A DNA stretch of 64,000 nt from NCBI GenBank assembly GCA_918797485.1, contig CAKKNE010000003.1, positions 372,001-436,000 on the forward strand, in the 5' to 3' direction. A program made the translations under genes and the position numbers. Source of the stretch: Pelagomonas calceolata. Taxonomy: Eukaryota; Sar; Pelagophyceae; Pelagomonadales; Pelagomonadaceae. The notes under the pieces are model-generated. The model did not search any database. It was not told the DNA's origin and worked only from the letters and a program-made list of their open reading frames with translations. Of this stretch, positions 28,873 through 38,457 are shown piece by piece. The first letter of the stretch is position 1. The number at the start of each line of letters is the position of its first letter.

Positions 28873-31052
28873 CTACCCGTGCTGCTGCGCGAACTCGTCC
28901 CACTCGCGGTCTGTCCAGGCGTTGCGCGGGTCGGTGTCATTCACATTCGTCGGCTGCGGCGCCGGCGCCGGCGCCGGCGGCGGATCCGGCGTCGGGCAAC
29001 TACAGAGGATGTGCCCGAGCGGGCCGACGGCCTTCGAGATATCGGCGATGTTGGGCATCGAATCTATCAAATTCCTGAGCGCGCCCACGTCAACGCCAAA
29101 ACCGGTCCCTACACCGCCGTCGCTGGACTCGAGGCTCGCGAGCGCGCCGGACGACGACGCCGACGCGACCCGCGCAGCTAACAAGCGCACCGACGCGTCC
29201 GTGGTGTTGTTCTCGCCGATGACTTTGACCGCTCTGGCCATCACCGTGTCCATCTGCGCAGCTAATTTCGGAGCGACGCACTTCACACTAGCTTTCATCT
29301 CCTGATCAGAGGCCTCGCCTACCATAACGCCGCCGTCGTCGGACGTGACCATCTTGACCGCAGGTACGAGAGACGTAGACTGTCGATATCCCAACGCTAA
29401 AACAGTCAAGAATTTCGTAGCAAGCATCATGAAGCAGTTTGGTGTAAAGGGATTCAACATGGCGAAGTGTCCTGGATTGCCCATGACGTGCCACACTTCA
29501 TTCCCTACAAGGCACGCGACGACGACTCGGCCAGCAGCAGCTTCTTTCGTATTTTCCACGTCTCTCACGGCACCCGAAATCACGTAGCAGCGCGCCACGC
29601 CCGTCGTCGTCAATAAACTATCTACGTTTAATTTGGCGTCGCCCTCATCAAGAAGAGAAAGGCGGCCTCGACCTACTTTCGTACACTCGGGCAAGCCCTG
29701 CTTCGTCATCAAGGTCGTCGTGAACTTCTTTCCTATTTCAAAGCCGCGATCTTCCCGATTACCAGGTCCACTATAAAATTTTTCGAGGTTGCCTATCTCG
29801 CCCTTCTGCTCGGCCTCTAAATACTGATCTCGCCGCCTCAAAACTGCACGTTCATCCAATACCGCACAGTGTCTGTTGGTCAGTAAAGTATCACCGTGCG
29901 CCATAGCTACAATCGTCTTCACGAGACGTGCCATCTCGTCCAGAGTACTAGGATAGGTAACGAGGGCTTCAAACAACTCATGGTGTCGACTCATCTGTTC
30001 CAAAGGCGTAACGTACTTCTGGCGTTTCTTTTCTACTAGCATATTGAATTTTTCGGACTCTTCGAGTTTCCGAGCATCATCTTGTGACATGCCACACTCT
30101 TTGACGACCATGCTGTCGAGTTTCTCAGCTCGATTGTTCCCGGACCACCTAGTTGATGGCTGTAAATCTTTTTCAATGCTTCTACGGCACGTGGCCTCAA
30201 CAAATTTATGCTCCGGCGGCCACTGCAAGCCCTCCATCGTGCGCCACGCGCCGGAAGCGGCCGTTTCTAACTGCGCCTCGACGTCTCCATCTAACTTCGG
30301 GATCTGCTTCATGCTTGTCACCTGTGTGTAAATCAGTGAATCCGAAGACGTCGTAAAACTTTGATTTCCACACTGGCGTCCACGAGGTACGTGGATTTCT
30401 GCTCGTCGCCCATGGACGCCAAGACCGACGACGCCTCGGCCCCGTGCTTCGCCCGGAACGCCTCAGCCGCGAACCACGTCATCAAGACCCACGCGCACAT
30501 AACACCGTGTGCTCCCGCGCACTCGCACATCCCGTGCTTCATGATGGCCTCGATCGCGGGCCGCATCGACTCGTTTTCTATCAACGCCTCGATCTCCGTG
30601 ACAAAGGCCTCCTTGTCCTTATCTAATTTGTCCTGCATTTTCGCGAGGAACGCCGCGCGTGCCTTCTCATCTTCGGCGGCCTTTTGCAGCTCGTCTTCCT
30701 TGTCCTTGTCGCGCTTCCGTTTGCGGTCTCCAACGCTTCCAGCCTTGTACACCTCCTCGGGCGCGTTGCGCTGCGCCTCCTCGTACTCGCTGCACGCGCG
30801 GCGGTACTTGGCCCAGACCTCGTCGCGCTTGGCCCATGCCGCGTCGCGTATTTTGACCTGATCTGGTGACGCGGTGGACGCCATCAGGTCGATGGCTAGG
30901 CTTCTCGAATCCGGTTGGGACAGCTTGTGGCCCACGATCTCCACGGCGTGATGGAAGAGGATCAGTTTGAGCTGATGTGCGCTCGGTTGTCCTCGATAGT
31001 GTTTTTCTGTATACGGCGGCTCCTTCGGCTTCCAGGGGGGCGTCTGCTCCAT
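28873..31052 (-). CDS. Uncharacterised two-exon protein (about 707 residues)
   Basis: Exons 31052-30378 and 30321-28873, joined over a short intron (30322-30377, GC-AG, phase 0). An alternative GT donor would give only 38 bp. The two frames join without a stop as ..TYLVD|VTSMKQIPKL. The N-terminal part is charged and helical (residues 70-160 Lys/Glu/Arg-rich, probable coiled coil: KRKRDKDKEDELQKAAEDEK), followed by a Cys/Trp segment (HGMCECAGAHGVMCAWVLMTWFA). The second exon has mixed alpha/beta composition, with hydrophobic stretches near CFMMLATKFLTVLALG and a Pro-rich C-terminus (PDPPPAPAPAPQPT). I recognise no family. It could instead be two adjacent genes. Element copy 5 faces its start. 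Confidence 0.5.
30322..30377 (-). mobile_element. Introner-like short intron
   Basis: A 56-bp intron. In gene sense it begins GCCAGTGTGGAAATC and ends GATTTACACACAG. The GTGTGGAAA / TTTaCACAC pair matches the ends of the intron at 58512-58571 (GTGTGGAAA / TTTCCACAC), with a shorter interior that has lost the GACGC core. Confidence 0.5.
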
Positions 31053-32418
31053 ATTTTGGAACGTTACGCGACGCGAGGGCGACCGCTGAGAGTGGGAATA
31101 GCTGGAATAGCTGTAAATGCAGCGCAGGGCTCCCGAATTATCTCAAGTTGTGGAGCGGTTCCGTCGCAGTAATTGATGCCCTCAAACGGCTGGTGAGCAC
31201 AGCGTTCACCGGCAGCAAGGCGCCGCGCAAAATGCTGGCTAGTGTCTTACAGGTCGCTAGCTGGTCCAGCCGTCGGTCAGCGCTGCTCCTCAGCTACAAG
31301 CGCCGACGTCCGCATAGCTGGAGCGCGGAATTAGCCACAAATTATGCTCACGTTGCCAACGGCCCCGTCCCGACAACTGCGCGCACGCGATAAGCAGCAG
31401 TCTGCTAGGCTGCCTGTCAAGCAGAGCTGCTCCGCGGCGTCGTGTGGCACGCGCGGTAGAAAATATCTGCCGCGGACACAGATCGTCGCTGTTGACAGAA
31501 CTGTGGAAGCCGCGGAGTCTCACGGAGCGATGCGCGGCGACGCCTCCGCTCTCGCGGCGCTAGAAGGGCGGAGGGGCGAACAGAGCTACGACACGTTCGT
31601 GACCGCGCCGCGCTAGCCATCCAGCCGATGCAGCGAGCGCCGCCAGCGTGTGTCAGCTCCTGACGCCGACCGCAAGACCAGCCAGGCCCTACGCGCCCGT
31701 CGTTTCCGACAGCCTACGGCCGCCCGGCCGCCTCGGCGACGGCCTCAAGTCGTGCCCTCCGCTCCTGGAGCCCCAAGGCGAAATGTGGTGGCCGAGGTTG
31801 GCCGGTACCCTGCCTGGCGGCGCCAGGCCCTCGAAAGCCGGGCCGGTCCCGCAGCAGTTGCCTGCGCCCTTCGGCGCCGGCCCCAAGGGTTCAGTCCGTG
31901 CTCATAGGACTCAAAGAACCCCGGCGTTGTCAGGATTCAGCGACTGCCTCGCCCCGCGAGGTGGAAGAGCAACCTGGAGCGTGACCGGACGCCTTTTCCA
32001 GCAAACAGTGTTTTCGCGTCGGTATCCGGCACGAACAGACTACGTGGGTTGGCTCCTACAAACGCTGTAACTCCCTGGACTAATTGCTGGCGGCGAGGAA
32101 ATGCACGGAGATCCAACAATGCGACATCAAGCTCGCGGGCACCGCGGACCACTTCGACTCGCCTCGTCGGTTTTTTGCCGTGCGCTGATGCTCAAAATGT
32201 GATCTAGGACTGCTGGCGACGCGCTCCACGACGATGCGAGTTTTACAATTTTCATGCGCCTGCGGCCCTCGCCCCTTAGCCACTCACGAAGTTGGAGCGC
32301 GCCCAGATCGAGCAGGGCCGCGAGGCCTACAAGCGCCTCACGGGCCAGATCTAGATGGCTCGCGGCGACGGCGTCTTTCCCGGGTAACAATTGAACCATT
32401 AGTCACACCATTACTCAA
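31053..32418. other. Intergenic region of 1.4 kb without a supported gene
   Basis: Apart from element copy 5 it has no feature I can support. A plus-strand ORF at 31648-32070 has low-complexity Pro/Arg composition and no domain. A GCGGCGACGGCGTC variant of the introner core lies near 32360, just past the 3' end of the ADP-ribosylglycohydrolase gene. A non-coding transcript or a decayed gene is possible. Confidence 0.4.
31238..31261 (-). promoter_or_regulatory. Oriented upstream element, copy 5
   Basis: Minus strand: GCTAGCGACC then TGTAAGACACTAGC, 186 bp before the ATG at 31052. Perfect terminal repeats. It is one of the closest matches to consensus. Confidence 0.68.
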
Positions 32419-33558
32419 TCAGAGCTCGCCCGAGTCGTCGTCGCGCAGCAGCGGCATGCGGTCGAGCAATGCGAGCGCCCGGTCCCACTCGACGAGCTTG
32501 CCCGCGCCCAGCTCCGGCGGTATGGCGCCCAGGCCCCCCGCCGCGCCGAGGACGGCGCCGATCGCGACGGCGCGCGACGCGGAGTCGCCTCCGACCTCTG
32601 CATTCGCCCGCGCCGCAGCCACGAGATTATTGTCATACTTCACGATAAAATAGACGGCGCCCGGGAGCGTGCCTTCCGTCGGCGAGGCCTTGCCGACTTT
32701 GATCGGCTCGCTCTTCCCGACGTCCCACAGCCGCGCCATCGACGTGAGGGCGAGGTCGTCCACGAAGTCTTCTTTCGAAAGCGGTTGCGCCGGGTCCGTC
32801 GCCTCGTCGACCTTGGCCAGTGCCTGCGCTACCTTCTTCTGCACGAATGGCGACGACGCCGCGGCGACTTCCTGGATGGCGTCCCGCGGCGCCGCCCCGC
32901 GCGACACGCGGAAGGCCACGCGCGCGAAGAACTCGCTTCCGTCGAGGGCCGTCGCCTCGCGGTGCGTGAACGACGCCTTCCGCGCCGCGTTTGCGACGGC
33001 GTCCTCGTCGTTGTAGTAGCCGAGCAGGGCGGCGCCGCGGAACGACATGGCGTTCGAGTTGCCGCCGAGCGATGACACGGGCGCCCCCTGCGCCACCTGG
33101 TTGTACGTGAGCCGCGTCTGCGTGCAGATCCAGCTCCGCCACGTCGCCAGCGCCTCGCGCCAGCGCGGCAGGAACTCGGCCACGTCGAAGGGCCGCGAGG
33201 GCGCCGTAGCCGCGAGATGTTCGGCGACCAGCAGGTTGTAATCGCCGTAGTCCGTCTGCTCACCGGCTTGTTTCGCCGGTCCGTTGCCGTTGCCGTCGTG
33301 GAAGTTGCGTGCGCCCCAGCCCACGCCGTGCGTCGTGCCCCCCGTCTTCTCGCCAGGCGCGTAGTACCGGTCGATCGCGCCGTAGAACTTCTTAATGCGG
33401 GTCGCATCGTACTCGTAGTGGGTCGCCAGCGACAGCGCGTCCGCCACCAAGGCGCCGACAAAGGCACCTCGGATTCGGTCAGCGGTGGCTGGGTCCAGCT
33501 GCGCACAGCGTACCGTGCGTGCTGCTGCCGAGAAGAAGAGGAGAGCGCGGCGCACCAT
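32419..33558 (-). CDS. ADP-ribosylglycohydrolase / crystallin J1-like protein
   Basis: 379 residues from the ATG at 33558 (MVRRALLFFSAAARTVRC), giving a signal peptide; the frame extends upstream but only from a non-ATG codon. The family removes ADP-ribose from modified side chains using two metal ions. Visible: RIRGAFVGALVADALSLATHYEYD at the N-terminus, GGNSNAMSFRGAALLGYY in the middle, and VGGDSASRAVAIGAVLGAAGGLGAIP near the C-terminus. In active enzymes the last motif usually reads GGDtDt; here the second Asp is replaced (GGDSAS), so metal binding may be altered, as in crystallin-like members. A secretory leader is unusual for this family. Confidence 0.75.
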   Translation of the reverse strand: MVRRALLFFSAAARTVRCAQLDPATADRIRGAFVGALVADALSLATHYEYDATRIKKFYGAIDRYYAPGEKTGGTTHGVGWGARNFHDGNGNGPAKQAGEQTDYGDYNLLVAEHLAATAPSRPFDVAEFLPRWREALATWRSWICTQTRLTYNQVAQGAPVSSLGGNSNAMSFRGAALLGYYNDEDAVANAARKASFTHREATALDGSEFFARVAFRVSRGAAPRDAIQEVAAASSPFVQKKVAQALAKVDEATDPAQPLSKEDFVDDLALTSMARLWDVGKSEPIKVGKASPTEGTLPGAVYFIVKYDNNLVAAARANAEVGGDSASRAVAIGAVLGAAGGLGAIPPELGAGKLVEWDRALALLDRMPLLRDDDSGEL

Positions 33559-34126
33559 GCTGCGATACGAGCTCGTATTAGCTGGCACCAGCGGTGCACC
33601 CACAGCGTCTAGCAGCCTCTGCAGCTCTTCGATGCGGTAAAAAGCTGGTCGCGGCGGGTAACTGGACCCTGCCGCCACGCTGGATGGGCGCTACGGTGCG
33701 TAGGGCCTCCGTACGATGCGGGAGAGCAGCGCCAGCTCTGCGAGACCAAAATGCTAACTGAGACAGCCTAGCGGAGTGAACCAGTTTGAACTTTCGTTCG
33801 TTCGTCGAGTTCATTCAGTATCACAGCGAAAAATCCTGGCGCGTGCGCATGAGGCCGCAAAACCCGATACGCTGCCAGCTGCGAGGCTGAGAGGCGCAGT
33901 GCAGCGACACACGCACGAATACAACGACGCGCGAAGCGCTGCAGTAGTGCAAGAGTAGCGAGTACACAAATTGCTCCAGTCCTTCTGTTGCTGGACGAGA
34001 AGTAGCGGTAAAACACGTCTGAGAGCAGTGAGTGCAACCAGCCCAAAGGACCACAACCCCGCGTGAAACCGGCCATCAGTGGAACCGACGAGCACACGTG
34101 CGCGCGCATCAAACACCGCTAAAGAA
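33559..34126. other. Divergent intergenic region
   Basis: About 570 bp between the ADP-ribosylglycohydrolase-like gene and the CobW gene. A weak element-like sequence (CTAACTGAGACAGCCTAGCGG, 33752-33772) is too divergent to call. Nothing else is visible. Confidence 0.35.
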
Positions 34127-35140
34127 ATGGCTGCACTAACCACAAGGGTGCCATGCAACATCCTCACCGGCCCGCTGGGCGCCGGCAAGTCCACGGCCAT
34201 CCTCAAGCTCCTGCAGACGCGCGGCGACGGCAACTGGGCCGTGCTAGTGAATGAGATGGGCGACGTGGGCATAGACGGCGTCATCGCCGGGAGCGGCGGC
34301 GCCGCCACGGCCGAAGTAAGTGGAGGCTGCATTTGTTGCGCGAACGGTGTGGCCGTGCGCGTCGCGTTGACGCGACTGCTGAAGAAGCGCCCGACGCGTT
34401 TATTGATCGAGCCTTCTGGTTTAGGCCACGTCGCGGAGCTGAGCGAACACCTCCAGAAGGAGCCTTTGTCGAACGCGTTGGAGCTAAGGGCCGTGGCCTG
34501 CGTCGTGCCGTGCGACCGCCATTCGCTGTTGTGGGCCGAGGCGCCGCTTTATAGAGATATGGTCCACGCCTCGGACCTGTTGATCCTGAACCGGCGGGAC
34601 GTCGATGCAGGCATGACGTCTGATGTTGATAATTGGGCCCGGGAGCTGTATCCGCCAAAAACCATACTTCTGGCCGACCGCGGCGCGTGTTCCACAGATT
34701 GGGTCGACGCGCCGCGCGACGCTATTACGATAGAACAGGAGCACGCGCCCGGCGCCGAGGAGGACGACGAATATCGGCCGAAGCGTACCTTCACGCACAT
34801 CGACGGCTCGAAGCGCACCGAGTCACACGGCGGCGGCAAGGCTTATGTGGGTGTGATCTTCGGGAAGCTGGGCGCGCCCTTCGAGGCGGATCGGCTCGAG
34901 AGCGCGTGCGCGACGGCGTGTGCGTTCGACGGCGCGGAGCGGTTCAAGGGCGTCTTCTATGTCAGGACGCGGGGCTGGGTCCTCGTGCAGTGGGTGCGCA
35001 ACGGCGGGCCCGCGGACACGCAGATCCTGTCGCGGGCGGCGGACTCGCGCTTCCAGCTGATTCTTTGTGGGGACGAGCCGGCGCCCGTCGCGGTCGCGGC
35101 TCTTGAGTCCGCTTTTATGGGGGCCCGAGGAAAGGTGTAG
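34127..35140 (+). CDS. CobW/COG0523-type metallochaperone GTPase
   Basis: 337 residues from MAALTTRVPCNILTGPLGAGKST; an in-frame codon at 34079 would add 16 residues. The G1 P-loop (GPLGAGKST), the CxCC metal motif in SGGCICCANG, the G2/Walker-B region (RLLIEPSGLGHV) and the guanine-specificity site (DLLILNRRD) are in place. Members deliver zinc or cobalt to client enzymes using GTP. The C-terminal CobW_C domain is present (KAYVGVIFGKLGAPFEAD...FKGVFYVRTRGWVLVQW), preceded by an acidic linker and a His-containing segment (THIDGSKRTESHGGG). Length is normal. The client is unknown; a zinc role (ZNG1-like) is the default for eukaryotes. Confidence 0.88.
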   Translation: MAALTTRVPCNILTGPLGAGKSTAILKLLQTRGDGNWAVLVNEMGDVGIDGVIAGSGGAATAEVSGGCICCANGVAVRVALTRLLKKRPTRLLIEPSGLGHVAELSEHLQKEPLSNALELRAVACVVPCDRHSLLWAEAPLYRDMVHASDLLILNRRDVDAGMTSDVDNWARELYPPKTILLADRGACSTDWVDAPRDAITIEQEHAPGAEEDDEYRPKRTFTHIDGSKRTESHGGGKAYVGVIFGKLGAPFEADRLESACATACAFDGAERFKGVFYVRTRGWVLVQWVRNGGPADTQILSRAADSRFQLILCGDEPAPVAVAALESAFMGARGKV

Positions 35141-35204
35141 TGTAACGGTATTGTAGTTACTTTCATGTGTCGCGGCGACGGCGTCGACGACGGCTGATTT
35201 CTGT

Positions 35205-35265
35205 TGCGGTGCTAGGACTAGTGGGCGGAGCCCCTGCCCAGGGCTGGGGGGGAGACACCGCGCGT
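35205..35265 (+). repeat. Duplicated promoter-proximal block, copy 1
   Basis: TGCGGTGCTAGGACTAGTGG, GCGGAGCCCC and GGGGGGAGACACCGCGCG recur at 37562-37612 with one substitution and a 10-bp length difference. Each copy lies about 70-100 bp 5' of an oriented upstream element, so a promoter-bearing segment seems to have been copied. A third partial GGAGACACCGCGCG is at about 35317. Confidence 0.7.
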
Positions 35266-35332
35266 CGCCTATTCATCCGGCGGCGGGCGCGAGCCGATTC
35301 TTGCATAACAGCGTGAGGAGACACCGCGCGGC

Positions 35333-35362
35333 GATAGCGGCCTGTACAGGTAAGACACTAGC
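35333..35362 (+). promoter_or_regulatory. Oriented upstream element, copy 6
   Basis: Reads GATAGCGGCC, TGTACAG, GTAAGACACTAGC; the spacer is about five bases longer than usual. It lies 92 bp before the ATG at 35454. Confidence 0.58.
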
Positions 35363-35453
35363 AGAGATCTCCAGGTCGTGCGCCGGGCGCCGCAGCCTCC
35401 CCTAAAGGGCTGCCCAACGCTGCAGAGAGCACGCTACAAGCGCTGCAGCATAA

Positions 35454-37466
35454 ATGCCGAAAGTGGCGCCGGCGGACGAGGCGGAGGCCAAGGCGCGTCT
35501 GCTGCCGCAAAGCCATGGAGACGTCGCCGCGTTCGCGCGGACCGCGTCGCGGTGGCTGGAACGCAGCGATCTGGAGGGCACGAAGATCGGCGCCGCGCAC
35601 GCGCACCTCGTGAAGGCCGAACACGCGGAGCTCGCAAAAGCCACGGTGCTGGTGCGGCGCGCGCCAGAGCCGGAGAGCCTCGTCGGGTCGCTCGAGCTCC
35701 ACGAGACGCGAGCTCTGGCGCGCCAGGGCGAGGTCGAGACGGACGAGGCCTTCAGCGGCGCCGGCCTCTTCGGCGGGCGGAGACCCTTCGCGATCTTCCT
35801 GTGGTTCTTATTCGGCGCAATCATGCTCGTCCTGAGTATCCAGTATGCGTGTTCCCTGGCTGTGCGCGACGCGGAGGCCGAGCCGGCGGTGTACTTCGAC
35901 GTGCGTGCCGTGGCGCGGGGCAAACCGGCCTTCATGGTACCGCCAACCGTCGACCGCTGCATGGGGCCGTGCACGCACCGGGACGCGCGGCGCGCGTGCG
36001 AAATTTTGGGTGGTACGCTGCCGTGGGGCCCGTCGACGGCGTCGCTCTCGTACGACCAATTCCGGGACGAGGAACGCTTCCACGACGCGGACACGTGGTT
36101 GGGCCCGCGGCGGCGCGCGCCCGCCGGGGCGTTCCAGTGGCTTGACGGTGCTCTCGTCGCCGACGGGCCCTGGGCGAGCGGCGCGGCGCCGCCGACGATG
36201 GCGGAGGACGATTGCCTGTACGTGGTCTCCGGGACCGACGGCCGCTGGGCCGCCGCGGCCTGCGGCGAAAAGAAGATCGCGCGGTGCCAGGGGAACGCCG
36301 CGAGGACCACGCGCATGGAACTCTCCATCTTCCTCATGGTCTTCTGCATGGCCGCGACGCTCCTGTGGCGGGCGTGGGCGCTGTGGCGCGGCCGCGACTA
36401 CCTGGCCTACCACGCGCTGACCTCGTTCACGGTCGTCTTCGCCCTTACGTTCCAGTTCTTCGGCATCGCGGTATACGCGCATCGGCCGTGGGCCGGCGGC
36501 GTCTTCACCCTATGCCTGGTCACGTCCGGCGCGCTCATCGCGCTGCAGGTGGGGTACCACCTGGCGCTGCGGGACGTCTACGTGGCGCAGCTGTGGATCA
36601 CGATACTCTTTTACTACTTTGGAATCGGCTTCGTGTTACTCATCGCGGTCTTCTCGTGGGCGTGGCCCATCGGTCCGCTGCTCCTGGTCGTCGCCGCGTA
36701 TCTCCACTATTCCCGGAACCAGGCATTGAAGACGTCGTGGGACATGATCAAGGGCGACTTCGAAAAATACGAGGCGACGTGGGCGCGGCTGGTGGCGGAG
36801 ACGGGCGACATCGATGCGCACGTGGCGCGCCTGCAGGACGAGCTCGCCGCGGCGCTGGGCGGCGGGTCGACCGGCGTGGCGGCTGCCATCGGCCGGAGCG
36901 TCCGCCGGGGGCGGACGGGGGACCACCCGCGCCAGTGCGTCGGCGACCTGGCCGTCCTCTTCGGGCAGGCGTGCAAGCTGAACGCGTACTACCAGCTCGC
37001 GGTCGCCACCTGGAGCGCCGGGCTGACTGGAGCGGTCGTGTCGCACGCGCCCATCAAGCGGCGCGACCGGGCGATCGAGAAGCTGTGGCGGAGCTACCGG
37101 GGCGACGCGCGGTTCTGCATCGACCTGGTCCGGGCGTCGATCACCTTCCAGAGCTTCGACGCGATCACCGAGTGCGTCAAGCGCATTCGCGAGGACCCAC
37201 GGGCCTGCGTCGTACATGCGAAGAATCGCTTCCGGCGAGAGTACGACGCCAAGGGGACGGCGGGCTACCGGAACGTCTCGCTTTCCATCGTGCTCGTCGA
37301 CGCGGTGACGTCGTCGCTCGGCGTCGAGACCCACGTGTGTGAACTGCAGCTGGGCATCGCCCCCTTCGAGGACCTGAAGCACTCGATGGGGGGCGACGTC
37401 GAGGCCGGCGGCGGCGAGTCCGGCCACCAGAGGTACAAGCGATTTCGTAACCTCCGGGCGATTTGA
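35454..37466 (+). CDS. C-type-lectin / multi-TM / RelA-SpoT-like receptor protein
   Basis: 670 residues, single exon. Order: a soluble N-terminus; TM1 near 112-135 (FAIFLWFLFGAIMLVLSIQYACSLAV); a C-type-lectin-like domain at about 168-280 (WLGPRRRAPAGAFQWLDG, DDCLYVVSGTDGRWAAAACGEKKIARCQG, with the expected WLG, QWLDG and paired Cys); four to five TM helices at about 288-415; a helical linker; and at 531-670 a region resembling the RelA/SpoT nucleotide-synthetase fold (IKRRDRAIEKLWRSYRGDARFCIDLVRASI, KNRF, GYRNVSLSIVLV, HVCELQLG, GHQRYKRFR). The CELQL Glu corresponds to the conserved Glu of EIQIRT in Rel enzymes. Inference: extracellular sensing coupled to a cytosolic (p)ppGpp-like or related domain. 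Activity is unproven. Confidence 0.7.
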   Translation: MPKVAPADEAEAKARLLPQSHGDVAAFARTASRWLERSDLEGTKIGAAHAHLVKAEHAELAKATVLVRRAPEPESLVGSLELHETRALARQGEVETDEAFSGAGLFGGRRPFAIFLWFLFGAIMLVLSIQYACSLAVRDAEAEPAVYFDVRAVARGKPAFMVPPTVDRCMGPCTHRDARRACEILGGTLPWGPSTASLSYDQFRDEERFHDADTWLGPRRRAPAGAFQWLDGALVADGPWASGAAPPTMAEDDCLYVVSGTDGRWAAAACGEKKIARCQGNAARTTRMELSIFLMVFCMAATLLWRAWALWRGRDYLAYHALTSFTVVFALTFQFFGIAVYAHRPWAGGVFTLCLVTSGALIALQVGYHLALRDVYVAQLWITILFYYFGIGFVLLIAVFSWAWPIGPLLLVVAAYLHYSRNQALKTSWDMIKGDFEKYEATWARLVAETGDIDAHVARLQDELAAALGGGSTGVAAAIGRSVRRGRTGDHPRQCVGDLAVLFGQACKLNAYYQLAVATWSAGLTGAVVSHAPIKRRDRAIEKLWRSYRGDARFCIDLVRASITFQSFDAITECVKRIREDPRACVVHAKNRFRREYDAKGTAGYRNVSLSIVLVDAVTSSLGVETHVCELQLGIAPFEDLKHSMGGDVEAGGGESGHQRYKRFRNLRAI

Positions 37467-37561
37467 GTTTGCTAAGAAACTTGAAGAATGTATTATCCGC
37501 GGCTAGGCGGCCTAGCTCTAGGCAAAGCAATGTATTACTAGTACGGTGTCCGAATCTATTG

Positions 37562-37612
37562 TTACGGTGCTCGGACTAGTGGGCGGAGCCCCTGGGGGGA
37601 GACACCGCGCGT
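37562..37612 (+). repeat. Duplicated promoter-proximal block, copy 2
   Basis: Second copy of the block at 35205-35265, again just 5' of an oriented element (copy 7). It precedes the small secreted ORF at 37801. Confidence 0.7.
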
Positions 37613-37635
37613 GGTCGATTCCGCGGAGGCTGCGA

Positions 37636-37658
37636 GCTAGCGGCCGTGAGACTCTAGC
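37636..37658 (+). promoter_or_regulatory. Oriented upstream element, copy 7 (divergent)
   Basis: Reads GCTAGCGGCC then GTGAGACTCTAGC. The ends are intact, the core has two changes. It is 143 bp before the ATG at 37801. Confidence 0.5.
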
Positions 37659-37800
37659 ATGATCTTCGCAGAGCACAAGTTGTCACGCTGCTATACAGAA
37701 CAGAACCACTTGCGTACCAATTCGTGAGCTTCGCAAAGCGATCTCCGTCCGCTGAACTCGCTCTCAGCCAATCCGCGCTCCGAAAGACGCCGTCTACGCG

Positions 37801-38121
37801 ATGTGGCGCCTCTTCTGGTGCTTGCTAGCTTCTGTGGCTGCCATACGCGAGCCGAGCGCAGAGAAGACTGCCGGCAGCCCGAGACCATCGATGTGGCGCG
37901 ACCATCGACACGGCCGCATCGAAGAACGAAAGCACGACGAGACCATCGACACGGGCTTCGTCCAGGGCGTCCGCCTCGTAAGACAAGACCGACAAAACGT
38001 TACAAGAGTCGTCGTCGACGAGGGCGTCGGCGTCCGCTTCGTAAGACACGACCGGCGCCCCAAGCAACCGGCGAACGCCTCGAAGACGATCTTCGTCGAG
38101 GATCCCGTCTGGCTCATCTGA
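37801..38121 (+). CDS. Small secreted basic protein, unknown
   Basis: 106 residues starting MWRLFWCLLASVAA, a clear signal peptide, then a charged Arg/Asp/Val-rich body with an internal repeat (GVRLVRQDRQ / GVRFVRHDRR) and the C-terminus EDPVWLI. I recognise no domain. Support for a real gene comes from the signal peptide and the upstream element. Against it: the body has no conserved feature, and the region holds duplicated promoter DNA. A start-proximal CCATCGATG and CCATCGACAC pair lies at 37886-37910, inside the coding part. Confidence 0.4.
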   Translation: MWRLFWCLLASVAAIREPSAEKTAGSPRPSMWRDHRHGRIEERKHDETIDTGFVQGVRLVRQDRQNVTRVVVDEGVGVRFVRHDRRPKQPANASKTIFVEDPVWLI

Positions 38122-38457
38122 TCCCTCTTGTTCGTTCCCGCTTGACGCGCCAGCTGTGCCGTAGGCCGCGTAAGGTTACTGTGTCAAACGCACTTACTGG
38201 GGCAACCGCGGGTTCACTTCGGTTGGAAGTTGGAACTTGCTGGCTCTGTCCTGCGCTTTTATTACGCGCGTCGGCAACCATTAAGGATTGTCCGCGTGGC
38301 GCTCTTAGAGTTTTCACTTGGAGCGTTCTCCTGCGGACAACTTCGCCGTCGCAAGCACTCTAGGGTCCGTGACTGCTTTGTGTAACTAACTCTCCTCGAG
38401 ATCAAAGCGTCCGTGACCGCGCTTAACTACTCTCTTTCTCTCAAAAACCAGTTTGCA
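38122..38457. other. Intergenic region, no feature seen
   Basis: About 340 bp. It contains two similar CGTGAC-rich phrases near 38370 and 38410 (GTCCGTGACTGC / GTCCGTGACCGC). No element copy and no ORF of note. Confidence 0.35.

Noticed and set aside
31648-32070. 140-residue plus-strand ORF
   Set aside because: Pro/Arg low complexity, no domain, no upstream element and no ATG context support.
33752-33772. Thirteenth copy of the oriented element facing the ADP-ribosylglycohydrolase-like gene
   Set aside because: The GTAAGACACTAG core is not recognisable; only CTAG-like ends match.
36212-37342. 376-residue plus-strand ORF in another frame
   Set aside because: It overlaps the lectin/RelA-SpoT-like gene and has random, Arg-rich composition without motifs.
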